Positions 11,201 through 24,500 of a stretch of 64,000 nucleotides of DNA are shown piece by piece. The notes below the pieces were generated by a model that saw nothing but the letters and a program-made list of their open reading frames with translations, had not been told where the DNA came from and ran no database searches. A program made the translations under genes and the position numbers. Numbering within the stretch: position 1 is the stretch's first letter; each line of letters begins with the position of its first letter. The stretch comes from Amphiduros pacificus. Its lineage: Eukaryota > Annelida > Polychaeta > Phyllodocida > Hesionidae. The stretch is from the NCBI GenBank assembly GCA_949316495.1, contig OX439001.1, positions 48,956,556 to 49,020,555 of the forward strand. The letters are read 5' to 3'.

Positions 11201-14200
11201 ATTACGGTAATGTCATCAAGCAAATATTCAAGACAAGAGTTCATTTTATTCTCCATTACTGCCTCAATTCAATCAATGCACACGCCTCATAGTAAGGTAT
11301 TTTTACTTGACCTAAGTTCACATATTAGTGCAACATCTTTTTGGATAAGTGTCAACATGACCATATTATGCCTTGCCCCTGGTGTGCTTGATCAAATTTT
11401 GCCATGCAATAGCTTTACATGACCATATGAAATCGAGAGATTGTCAATCAAAGACATCTTTGGGTCACGTTAATGCCTAATAAAAAAGATGCAACAGATT
11501 ATTTTTTTCTAACATTTGAATGTTTTTCTATTAAGTTCATCAATTTAACGGGGAGGGTCTCATAATCTTCCAAGTCCGAGTCTGTGGCATCATCAGGTGG
11601 TTTGGCATTACACAGGTTGTCCTGTCTCCCTGGATTGGTTTAAGCATTGTTACACCCACATTTTCTCTAATTTGTTGATATATAAATGTATTAAAGGATG
11701 GCAGACTACTTTGAACATGGGAGAATGTTTGCAGATTTGTGTAAAGATGGATACTACAGTGCATGTGAACAAATAATATTGACAATTTTGCACAATCAAA
11801 ATCATCATTAAATGTTTTTATAAATATGGAAATCTTCAGCTTACCTGGTGAAAAATTTACTGCACATGGAGATCTTTGCAACAATGGGAACAAATGCTCA
11901 GAAAAATTATAAGGCCAAATATATTGAACATGGGTGATATTTATAACCAGGCTGAATTAAGGTCTATAATCCACAATCAGTTTGAAGCATCGGGAGAGAA
12001 CTTCGTGTGGTCTCGTGTATTTACGTAACTGCCTTCGGCTCTGCATGCTCTGGGGGATTCCAGGATGAGAGTGAGGCTATGACGTCAGTGGGGGGTATTT
12101 CTCATACAGCACACATGGTGTCCAGCTGCAATAACTGAGTCGCACCCGTTTTAACGGTAATTAAAACGGGTTCAATTTAAATAATAAAAGTTTAAGACTA
12201 GCCGGTTAAGTTTACTTTTTCTGTGCTAAATTAACAAATAACATAACTTTGAACACATTTAAGCCAAAAAAATATAAGTCTGTCCCAGTGTTTCATTGTG
12301 GATTATAGACCTTAACATTTTTACATCAAAGATATATTTTATTGCTACAGTCTGTCTCGTGAACAGATGGATTATGTCACTTTAAATTGTCCAATTTATG
12401 ACTTGATTTTGGTATTTGTAGCATGTTTGTCCAAAGTGGTTGGGATATGTTGAAAAAAATTCATATCACAGCCCGCTTTGGACAAATATGTTTACAACTA
12501 GCTTACAATGAATATAAATAATCGCCTGTCAATTGTTTGATTATTGTATAATTTATCTTGTATTTCTCATAGCTGTAAACAAAGCTTGTCATAGAAGCTG
12601 TGAATAGAGTGGTACCACCTGTGGAAGCCAAATTGACTGTGAGATGCTGCATCAGACCTCATATCACAGCTAGATTTGGTACATCACAGTGGTGAGCCAA
12701 CCCATCTCAGACCAACTACTGCATAACAGTGCTCTCAAAATGTGCAATAGAAATACATTGTAAAGTAATTCAGGGCCTGTAGAACAGCCATGCATTTTGC
12801 CCCAATTAAATACATCAGCCAAATGAATATTGTTGAAGTTTGCGGTTTCTGGCAATTCACTTTGTCCATGCTGTAACTCGTCAACTGAAAGAGGCAGCCA
12901 CTTTGTATTTGATGTACAGCATTACCTCAGTTTGTTCAAGTTGCGGATCAAAAATGAAGTCATTTGATCTTTTGTTTGCCAGGCAACCATATATAAATGG
13001 TGCTGTATGTTAAATAATTAGTGTTTGTTATAGAATGATGGATGGAACTGTATTTTTTGTTTAATGATGTACCTTGATTATATTACTGGTATCAGTTTAT
13101 GTAAATATACATAAAGCTAGCATAGTTAAGCTAAATGACCTAGTGACCTACATTTGAACCGTGAAATAACCCTTGACTTTGATGCTGGTATGGAATGTTG
13201 TATACTCTGGAAAGGCATTATTTAAGCAATAGCATACACAATGTCCCCTCCCTCGATGGAAACGTGATGTACAATGGAGCCAATAAAAATCTGGTAAGAA
13301 ATGACAATACATGTGGTGTTATCAAGCCTTGAAATAAATGTTGGTTGTCCAGATGGGCCACCAGAGAATGAGAAGGAGTGGTCCAAAGTATCTTAGGATA
13401 ATAGGATGTGTGATACAATAAAGAGCATTATCTAGTGACTAGTGTCATAAAGGGAAATGTCCCAATCAAAATTTACAAGTCCATTGATCTTGATATGAGA
13501 CTATTATCTATCAAGGATTAGAATAAAATCAAGATAGTTTGGGCCACTAGAAGACCAAAAATATGGTTGGCCAACTGAGCCACTACAACAGACCATTCGC
13601 TGGCCCAAACAGAGGATCTGGTGGCCCCAGGCCACTGGGCCAGTGCATATGTCAAGGCTTGGTTATACAAGGCACACATTAGACTGTTGTTTTCAATATT
13701 CAGGCCACTGATATGGGGATGGGGCAGGGTTCTTGATATCTAACAGTGTCTGATTTAGAGCAGAGTGCATGTGTACTCACAAGATCACAAAATAATCTGG
13801 TTGCGTTTAGGGAGATGGTCTTTAAATTTAAAAATATTAAATCAACAAATCAAATTAATTTGAATCAACAAAAAGTCCTCATTATAAAATGCAGAAACCT
13901 CATAATAAAATGCAGAATATACACAAAACATTGTGTATAACACTATACAGTTGCCATAATCCACACTAATGAAAAAAGGTTTCCCCACAGCACTTCCACA
14001 AAGGATCTGATAAAAAATAAACACAAACACAAACACCTGAGATGTGCCTGTAGTCAATGACCAGCAAGGTGTTAGCACCTCCGCAAATTCCAATATAAGC
14101 AAGATATAGGATAACACAGTCAGTCCCCATCCCCATAAATAGATTGAATCAGATCAATATCATTGTTGGTAGTAGCCCAGACTTTGATTGCTGTCCTTTT

Positions 14201-15595
14201 CATCTTGAGGATCTTTGCTCATTTTACTTGTATACTATTACTGTTGACACCACAGGTCATGACAGTACTGTTTGCAACATTTGTCACAAGGTATCCAGTT
14301 ATTCATAAATGACTAGATACACTCATTAAACACTGGCTGTGGACGTGGCAACATTCATGTTTCAACCAATCTCTGGCTAACTATGACATAAATGTTTTCA
14401 TAACTTTCACAATATGGAAATGAAATTGGCAATGCTGAAGGCATAATTTGTAGATGTTAAAATACTCAAGATACACATTGACCAAGCATCTACAACCTGT
14501 TTGACCTTTTGCAAGAAAATTAACAGATGCAGTCTTCCCGATAACCGCCGGACCGCTGGTCCTGACCGATATTTTTTGCCACGGTCCGGCATCTTTTCCG
14601 CCGTAGTCAGACCTCATGTCCGACGTGTATTTTTGTGAAAATTCTAACTTTTCTCAAAATTTATCCCTCGACAAGTTCGGCAGTCATTTTAAAAGTAAAA
14701 CGTAAATATGAAGTGTCAGGGATCCATCATTGCGCAATACATTAATATTTTCAATGCAAATGAATAGCGTCCGATCATTTTCGCGCCAAAAATACGAGCC
14801 TGTCCCCGTCACTTCCGGTTTTCGTAATGGCGACCTCGTGTCTTATATGCGTAGTTAAGCATTGATAAACTCGCATTTTCTCTGACTTGTGCATACTTTA
14901 AACTTATTGAATGAAGGCGGACTGTTGCCGACACGTGTCAGAATATATCTACGTGTAAATTAAACAAAGATTTTAATTGTATCGCCGTTTGGGAAGCTTG
15001 TACCCGGACAATATGAGCGTATTTACTTTTCACGTTTTTTTTCGGTCCGGGAAAAATGCTTTCGGTCCGGGAAAAAAGTAAACTTTATCGGACCAATGTC
15101 CGTTGGAGGTCTGGTGACTATCGGGAAGACTGCAGATGTGACTTTTGTCTCTAAATAAACTAAGTTAATGTGAAGACAATTTGAAGAACACTGAGGCAAT
15201 GTTAAAGGGTAAAGAAACCGTCATAAATTGTGGACTAGAAATTGTAATTTCATCAATCCCAGTTGTTTCTCTAACTGCTCTATTACTGGTTATCAAAAGC
15301 TGTGGTTTCTATTATGTGATAAAGCAAAAGAAAAATCCCAATCACTCTTCAGAAAGAGTAGGGCATTGAGTCCCAATACAGGCTTCTATCTTGATATGAT
15401 TTCGCCTAAACAGTCCTGAAAAGGTTTTAAACAAAAACAAATCAAAAGTGACCTTGACCAATTTTGACCAACAAGTCGTGGAATATTTAAAAAATATGTA
15501 ATGTCTCAAAGAATCATAAAATTATTTTTCAGTTCGAAGTGTGTGAATGTAGCGGAGAGAATTTGCCTCGCAGACCTTGCAGTGCCACCAGACAG
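8227..15595 (+). CDS. FHA domain module (coding exons 1-4)
   Basis: Exons 8227-8291, 8487-8689, 10484-10593 and 15533-15595 encode residues 1-147. The FHA hallmarks are all present: IIGRN (residues 29-33, with the phosphate-binding Arg32), VSRKH (52-56, Ser53) and RNGIFIN (74-80, Asn75), followed by LTEGDTVTFGH (94-104) and SEFQYIFEV (121-129). The domain should therefore bind phospho-threonine. The SEF-x-Y-x-F ending and overall spacing recall the FHA of TCF19 more than that of MDC1, judged from memory and not by alignment. Exon 4 ends in a short Cys/Arg-rich stretch. No BRCT or PHD domain follows. Confidence 0.88.
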
Positions 15596-18500
15596 GTAGG
15601 TCACATCACATGTAAAATATCATCAATCAATAGAGTATCCTAGCAATACCAGTCTTTGTGGTACTTAAAGTTACCCTCTTTGTAAACACCGTGTACAGTT
15701 CCTTCCTGTCTTTCTGGCCACCCACACTAAAGGTATTATTTAATCAGCTGCTTAGGATTTTTTACCCTCAGCCCCTGATGTAATCAGGCTGAGGGTATTG
15801 CAGTACTCCTGGCGTGGGTATGTATGTATGTATGTCTGTATGTATGTATGTATGTCTGTAGCGAACATCCTTGTCATCGCGATAACTCAAGAACAAATGA
15901 TGGCAGCTTCATGAAACTTGACACACATATGCATCTGGTGAAAACCTCGGACGAGTTCGATGGACGGCGACCTTGACCTATTTTTCAAGGTCACAGGAAC
16001 AATTATGTGAAATCCCAAGAATCACAATAACTCAAGAACGAATAATGGTAGCTTTATGAGATTTGACACACATAAGTATCTGGTGAAGACCTCAGAATTT
16101 TTTCTATGAAACATGACCTTCACCTACTTTTCAAGGTCACAGGGACAATTATGTGAAATCATCTTGTCATCGCGATAACTCGAGAACAAATGATGGCAGC
16201 TTCATGAAACTTGACACACATATGCATCTGGTGAAAACCTCGGACGAGTTCGATGGACGGCGACCTTGACCTATTTTTCAAGGTCACAGGGACAATTATG
16301 TGAAATCATCTTGTCATCGCGATAACTCGAGAACAAATGATGGCAGCTTCATGAAACTTGACACACAAAAGCATCTGGTGAAAACCTCGAATGAGTTTGA
16401 TGGATGGCGACCTTGACCTATTTTTCAAGGTCACGGACAATTATGTGAAATCCCAAGAATCGCAATAACTCAAGAACGAATGATGGCAGCTTTATGAGAT
16501 TTGACACACAAGCATCTGGTGAAGACCTCAGAATTTTTTCTTTGAAACATGACCTTTACCTACTTTTCAAGGTCACAGGGATAATTATGTGAAATCATCC
16601 TTGTCATCGTGATAACTCAAGAACAAATGATGGCAGCTTCATGAAACTTTACACGCATAAGCATCTGGTGAAAACCTCGGACTAGTTCGGTGGACGGCGA
16701 CCTTGACCTATTTTTCAAGGTCACAGGGACAATTATGTGAAATCCCAAGAATCGCAATAACTCAAGAACGAATGATGGCAGCTTTATGAGATTTGACACA
16801 CACAAGCATCTCGTGAAGACCTCAGACTTCTCTTGATGGAACATGACCTTCACCTGATTTCAAGGTCACAGGGACAATCATGTGAAATCATCCTTGTCAT
16901 CGTGATAACTGAAGAACAAATGATGGCAGCTTCATGAAACTTTACACGCATAAGCATCTGGTGAAAACCTCGGACTAGTTCGGTGGACAGCGACCTTGAC
17001 CTATTTTTCAAGGTCACAGGGACAATTACGTGAAATCCCAAGAATCGCAATAACTCAAGAACGAATGATGGCAGCTTTATGAGATTTGACATACACAAGC
17101 ATCTGGTGAAGACCTCAGAATTTTTTCTTTGAAACATGACCTTCACCTACTTTTCAAGGTCACAGGGACAATTACGTGAAATCCATAGAATCGCAATAAC
17201 TCAAGAACGAATGATGGCAGCTTTATGAGATTTGACATACACAAGCATCTGGTGAAGACCTCAGAATTTTTTCTTTGAAACATGACCTTCACCTACTTTT
17301 CAAGGTCACAGGGATAATTATGTGAAATCATCCTTGTCATCGTGATAACTCAAGAACAAATGATGGCAGCTTTCTGAGATTTGACACACACAAGCATCTG
17401 GTGAAGACCTCAGACTTCTCTTGATGGAACATGACATTCACCTGATTTCAAGGTCACAGGGACAATTATGTGAAATCATCCTTGTCATCATGATAACTTA
17501 AGAACAAATGATGGCAGCTTCATGAAAATTGACACACATAAGAATCTGGGAAGACTCCAGATGAGTTTGATGGACGGTGACCTTAACCTGCTTTTCAAGG
17601 TCACAGGCCCATATCAATAATTCTAGAGTAAATGATGACAGTTTCATGATACTTGACACACCTAAGCTATCAAAGGAAGTAGATTTTATGGGTTTTTTAC
17701 CCCTGCATCAATTTGCCTTGGTGCAGTGACGTTTTGTTCACAAATATTGTGTGGAGCTAATGTTGTGCAATGAGTTACCAGGGCTGAGGGTTGATGCATC
17801 TCTGATGCCTATGTTTAGAAATTATTTTTATTCAAGCCACTGATGGAAAATACAATACCTAAGTGTGAGTGCACTTGATAGACCAGCACATATTACAAAA
17901 GCTAGGTCATATACCAACCTTTTATTTTAACAGTTCTAGTGCAATGTATTTAGTCTTAAGGAATCTGGCTATAGTCTACTATCACAGAATATTACAGCAC
18001 CTTTTTGTGCAAATTTGTGACAGGGATCTAGTTACCTTGAAAGACTAAACCACTGCTTTGTATCCATGCTTGAATTACTATTTACTTTATAGAAATAAAT
18101 TTTAAGCTATGCTGACTATGCCAGTTTAGCTTCTACAGTGAGAGTGGTGAATTTCTTCCACTGATGAGAATAAGTTACACCAAAAAAATCATTTTGAAAA
18201 AGAAAAACTACATTCCATTTCCTGATAATCTTGAAGCCCATTTTCCTTCTCAGAATTTTGAGCAATATTTTGTTAGATGGGAATAAAATGAGGCGATAGG
18301 CTAGATCCCATTGATTATCTGTTTATTTCAAAGATATTTTATTTTAGAGCCGCTCAGTGTGCAGAGGAACAGGCATGGATGTTGAACAAGATGAGCGTGT
18401 GTTTAGGGTGCCACTCAGTCCTGGTTTAAACATGAGGACACTCAGCAGTGCGACGGCCCGGGGTTCACGTAGTATCAGTCCGGTACCACGAGGCTTCGGT

Positions 18501-21500
18501 CCAGGGTCTCGCCATCGCACCCTCAGCCCAACAGGCAGAAATGATAGATCAACGTCCATGCTAGCACATAGTGCTATGTCCAGTCTTGACCAGTCTGATA
18601 ACATTGGTAGGACAGACAGCCCATGGAACCAACAGGTACACAGTATGGCATTCAACATCCAATTCAGTTGTCATAGGTGTCTAATATATAAACAACTGTC
18701 CTTTCAGATTTTTTCAGCATTTATGTGTGCTGTGATCTTTAATTGTATGCAAAGCAAGTGTATCAACAGCTAAAATCAACATTATCAGTATTAAAAGGAA
18801 AGATATAGCTTATTATTTATGCATGTTGTGACATTAACAGTAAAATACTCTTTTCCCGACCAAAGGGCTTGCAATATCTATTTATCATTAATAAATAGAT
18901 GTGTATCTAAACATGATTCTGCACATGAAAAAATATTTTAAAAGTAGTTTAAACTTTGATAACATTTACCAGCCCCACAAACACAGAGGTTAGAGCTGGC
19001 TATATAACTTGAGGAGGGGAGGTGGCAGGTTTGAATCCCATCGTTCTCAGTGGATGTTTAAATCTGGTTAAACGCACTGCTCAATAAAGCTTGTGTTGCT
19101 GAAATGGATGTAAAAACACCCAACTTTTTTAACATCAAATTTATTTTATTTTCCAATGAAAAAAATAGAAAATTCATTTTGTCTTTTTATTTCCAGAATT
19201 ACCCTCAAGATCATGATGAGCAGCCAGAGGAATTTGTAAGCCTGGAGGAGCGGGTGAGAAATGCTACCCACCAATTATCTGATGTGTTGGGAGAAGCCCT
19301 GAGAACAGCACGTGAAGCTCAGAGATCTCCAGGTTTGAGCCCCGGCCAGCTACGTCCTGCACCAAGGCGCCCTCTACAAGACACCAGCAACGTCAATATC
19401 CAGCAATCTGGGAACAATGTTAACAAACATCTCAAAGGTCTCACTGGTAGCAATTTAGAGACTGCAAGCATCACAGGTGACTTGGTGCCCAGAGTTGTTG
19501 CTAATGCAGTTTTACCTTCCAGTTCATGTCAGTTAGTTTCTGGTAATGGCACGGGATCAAAAGATGGAGCGGTTTTAGATCTCACACAAAATACCAACTC
19601 TCCGACACCAGCAATATCCAGGAATAGCCTCGTTTCAATGTCGCAGATTTTTGAGGATACTGACCAACCTCTGGACCTATCCAATTCCCCTTACAAAGTT
19701 GTTTCGCAGTTAAAGGATTTAACAAATAAGGTTGGATCAATGAAGGTTCAACATGCTAATCGTAATGTCTACAACATAGATGAAAATACCGAAGATAATT
19801 CTTGGCAAGGTGCTTCTCATAGTGAGGAGAATATTCCAATGGCTACAGCTGTGATTAATACAGACACCTCTGGTGTTGTTTCTTGTCCTGGTGCTACAAA
19901 CACTGTTGATAAAAACGTAGACCGGAAAATAAATGGTGAAAAAATTTATTCCCATGTGGAAAATTGTCAAAGGTCTGATCTAGAAGAGAGACTGGATGCA
20001 ATTGTAAAAGATAGAGAAGCAAGTGATGGCACTATACATAATGATGTACAAGAAAACATGCTGCAAAGTAATGCACCTATGGAGGGAGGTGTTATGTCGA
20101 GAGCAGCTGATCTTGCTGCAGACCACTTGGAGAAAGAGCCTTTCCCTATTGCAACAAACACTGTTGGTGTAGACATTGCAAATGACACACAAGCTGGTCC
20201 AGAAAAAAATGTGGATCACAAATGTGAATGTGATAGCAATGACACAGATAATGATGTTGCAGAAAACATGATACCAAGGCCAGTTGAGCAGAATATTCCA
20301 ATCCTAGCAGCCAATCTCGGCACACACACGTCTAGTGTAGAACCCTTGCCTGGTGTTTCAAACAGAAGTATATACCAGGAAATAAGCAGTCAAAACAATT
20401 GCAGTAATTTGGGGGAATCTGCTGGGCGGATCGTGAATGCTACTAAAAATGCATGTGATGAAAAAGATAAAAGAATTAGTAGCCATGGTGTAACTGGCAA
20501 TACTGATTTGGCAGAAACAAAAGATAATGTTGAGGAAAATGCTGAGAATTTTTATTTCTCTGATAGTGCAAAGGACAGTAAAACACACATTGATATACCC
20601 CAAAATGTAGAAAGTGTGGAATCCAAACCTATAAAATCTCCAGAAGTTATTGAATCAGAATATGGATGCGAAACAAGTTTGACTGATGAGAGTGAGCATA
20701 GAAACACTTGCATACCTTTTGTGGCTGCAAACAATGTTGATATTGACCAAAAAAGGGACAGCCATGATGGCAGCAATAATGCTAGATCCGAGGTAAATCT
20801 TAAAGTTCTACATCGTCCAGCTCTTGACACATCAGCAGATAAAGTGAATATTATAGGAGGCGCGAGTGGCAAGAATGAAGCAGGAGAAATCGTGCCCTGT
20901 GATACAGATAATAAAGATTGTACAGACAACAATATATGCCGAGATGTAAGACTTTCTGATTCCAATGTTGATGAAATTACAAAGCTCTTGCCTAACATAG
21001 ACACTGCACTGGAACAGGAAACCAGTGTAAAGGAAAGCATTGTCAGTGAAATAAGATGCCAAGCTGAAAATACCAGAGAAAATAAAGCCCAAGTTGCTAC
21101 ATCTACGGAGGAGGTTGTTCCTATCATACCTTGTGTTGGTAAAGACATTTCGGATGCCAACTCTTCTCCTGGTAGCCAAATTCCTGACAAAGACTTACAT
21201 CAACTAGAAGACAGTCCCTGTGGTGCTATACCTGTACAAAATTGTTCTCAAATTGAGAACACTGCCCAAAAGGCATATCAAAGTGTTATTGTACCTGCTG
21301 TATGTGAAGGAGAGAGCGTGTTCAAATGTCCGGGGGAAGAATTTGTTTCTGCAAATAAAAACCAAGAACTGGACAGTAATCAAGAGATAGATTCACCTGC
21401 ACTTATTAATGATGGATGTGACCCAGTTAAGTCTGATGGCGATGTGGACGTTGATGAAAATCACATGGTCAGTGCCTCTAGTCTCACCACAAATGTGCAG

Positions 21501-24500
21501 TTACCAGCAAGGCACGCAGATATCGACTGTGTTGATGACACAGGCTTAATTAAAAAGGTGAATTCAAACCAGACAGAGGTTATTGAGACAGGTAATGAAA
21601 ATGTATCTGTTCATGTAGAAGAAGTGTCGGTTTCAACTATGGAACCAACCAATGCCCCACTTGTGGACAACAAAGAGAGTGCAATAAATGAATGTGATGT
21701 AACAGCTACTGACATAAATACAGATTTGATTACATCACAATCTTCAGAGCAGAAGGGAGACAGTGACACAGATACAGAGTGTGATATAGTGCAGAAGAGA
21801 AATGGCTTGCAGAGTGTTGGTTCTAGTGGAGATGAAACTATCTGCGACATTGACCTGGTTCTTGCCACAACCTCAGACGCCACTTGCTGTCCCCGTGAGG
21901 AAGAAATTGTCCCCTTTGCAGACCTCTCTGAACATGACACAATAACTGTTTCCCAAGATGGAGATGAGCAAGAAAGAAGCGACAGTATAACAGACACGAT
22001 CCTTTTATCCAGTCAGAGTGAGGGAGAAGAGGAAATGTGTCCAGATAATGCTGATAGTACAGCAGAAACGACAGTGCTGTCAGAGCCTGAATCTGAGGAG
22101 AATGACAGCCAAACCACTCTCAATGATGTGGATGTTGAAGTCAATGAAGTGCTGAAAATTACACAGGATATTCCCTCAGAATTGGATCTGGAAGAAGCAG
22201 CCAAAAGTCCAGTTTTTGAAGGGAAGAAAAGGAAGAGGGAGAGTCTGAGTACATCCACTCCATGGAAGATATCTGACAAGGACAGCAGTGAAGATGAAAA
22301 GGAAAGGAAAAGGTTGCAGACACATGAAATTTGTGAAGAGAAAGAGAGTGTAGAGAACATTGAAGTTTGTGACAATCAGCAAAACTTAAACCAGTCACAT
22401 CGAAGTCCTGTCATAAAGGTAGCTGTATCAACTATCAAGGAAGCTATACAGATTAATATGGGAATGACTGTGATCACACTTGAAAAAAGTGCTGATGAAG
22501 TTCATGAAACTAAAGATCCAAAACATCCTGCTGAAATTGACACCGAAAGTGAAGTGCTCCTGAGTGATAGGATTGAACTAAGACATGATGGATCCATGGG
22601 CTTCACATGTGATAATAGCCTAGTTGAGACAGACCTAAATGAAATGGGCAATACAGAAAATGGAGAAGAATTCGTGTATTTGGAAAAAGTAAATAAATCT
22701 TTACCAGATAACAATGATACCTTTGTTCCAGAGGGCATGTCATCGGTTCAGGCTTTGGATATGGTTACAAATCCTTATTTGAAACTTATGAGAAATGAAA
22801 ATAAGGGTTCTTTTGAGAAATCAGACAATGTCCAACAAAGTGAAATTGTTCCACACAATCCAAGAGATCAAGGAATTCTTAACTGTCCACAGTCAGCAGT
22901 TGAAACAAAACATACAGATTTAGAAATTGAGCAACAGACTGACCCAGCAAATCAAGAGTTACCAGAGGTGATTGAAAAAGGTCAACAGTTGTATGCAAAT
23001 GAGCAGAGCAATGGTCAGACATGTCTTTCAGCAAAGGACAGTAATTTGGTTGAACTTGCAAATGAGAAATCCCTTGAATCTGTTGCAAATTTAAACAATT
23101 TTGCTGAAGATGATGAAAATAAAGAGAATGTAGCTCCCACAGATTTCATTATGTCCGCAACAGATGATAAAGAAAATGTACCACCCAGCACTGGAACTCT
23201 CCAAGGTGCAGACAGAATGGATACATTTGCAACAAGTGAGATAGAAAACCTGCAATCCAGCCAAGGTGCTAGGTCTCATGCGAGTGAAACAAATTCTGAT
23301 CTAATACCGATGGATAACAATTATATTGATAATGGACAAGAATTGAGTGATGACAGCAGTGGGGATGATGAGGATGGGCTAAAACTCTGCATGGAAAGTT
23401 CCCAAGAATCCACTTTGTGCGAGACAGTCCCATCATTGTCTGAATTGCCATCCCCTCAGAAATTACTTTTGTCCTCACAAAATATACCTGTAGAAATAAA
23501 TCAAGAAGGGTCCTCTCTCAATCATCCTTGTGATATAGGAGATACAAATGAAAATTCCAAAGAATTAACCATGGAGATTTCAAAGGTTATCTCCATGTCT
23601 AACGCAGCAGAGTCTTCTCATTCACAGTTGAATAGAATGGAGATGATGCAGGAAGCAGATGGGTCATCTTGTGAAATACCTGACGAATTGGAATCAAAGT
23701 CCATAAATGATGTTTCAGAAGGATATCCGGAATTGCCACCAATGACCCTTAGTAAATCCCAATCTGATGAAATTGAGAAAATAAATACAAATGCTGAAAA
23801 GGATTGTGATGTAATGGCTGAAAGCAAATTTGATAGAGACAATCAGACAGTTGACAAGTCCCAATTCAGCCAGACAAGTAGTTCAACAAAAGATGAATCT
23901 AAAGTGGAGAATGAAGACATTTCAGGAGATGAATTCAACATATGTAATGGGAGATCTGAAATATCTGGTAATGAAAACATTCCCACACTAGAAGTAGCAT
24001 CAATGGAAACAAATTCTAATGAGAAAATGGGTATGAATTCTTTTGAGACTGTTAAAGATATTTTTCAAAAAGAATCAGAAAATGAACAGGATATAACAGA
24101 AGAAGCTGATAATGTGACTACACCTGTCACATCTCAGAAAATGAGTCCGAGCTCCGAGGAAACCGTGACAAGAACAATGGCTCATAAAGAAAGAACTGTA
24201 GGTCACTCCCAAGAAGCTCTAAAACCTATTGAATATGCCATCGTACAAATTCAGTCTGTTGAAGATCATGATCTGGATCCTGATATGAATAATAAACGAG
24301 TGGCAAATCAATTATCAACAGAAATCATTGAAAAATTTGTGGAAAAGACCGTAGATAAGTCAGATATAGAAAATGTGGAGAGTGCTTATCATGATCAAGA
24401 CACAAGTTCAATAACTGAAGGTACTGAACTTGAAGATGAGATTCCAGAACTTAAATTGGAACTTACTCAAATCCCTCAAGATGAAACAGATTTGGAACTA

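Noticed and set aside
16617-17146. Recurrent minus-strand ORFs of about 78-142 codons (MKVMFH...VFTRCL), also at 34037-35342, as a gene family
   Set aside because: They track the satellite monomer exactly, start and stop at monomer landmarks and have no other support.
19967-22398. Several minus-strand ORFs of 68-212 codons inside the giant exon
   Set aside because: They are antisense shadows of a long, low-stop coding exon with no start or splice context.
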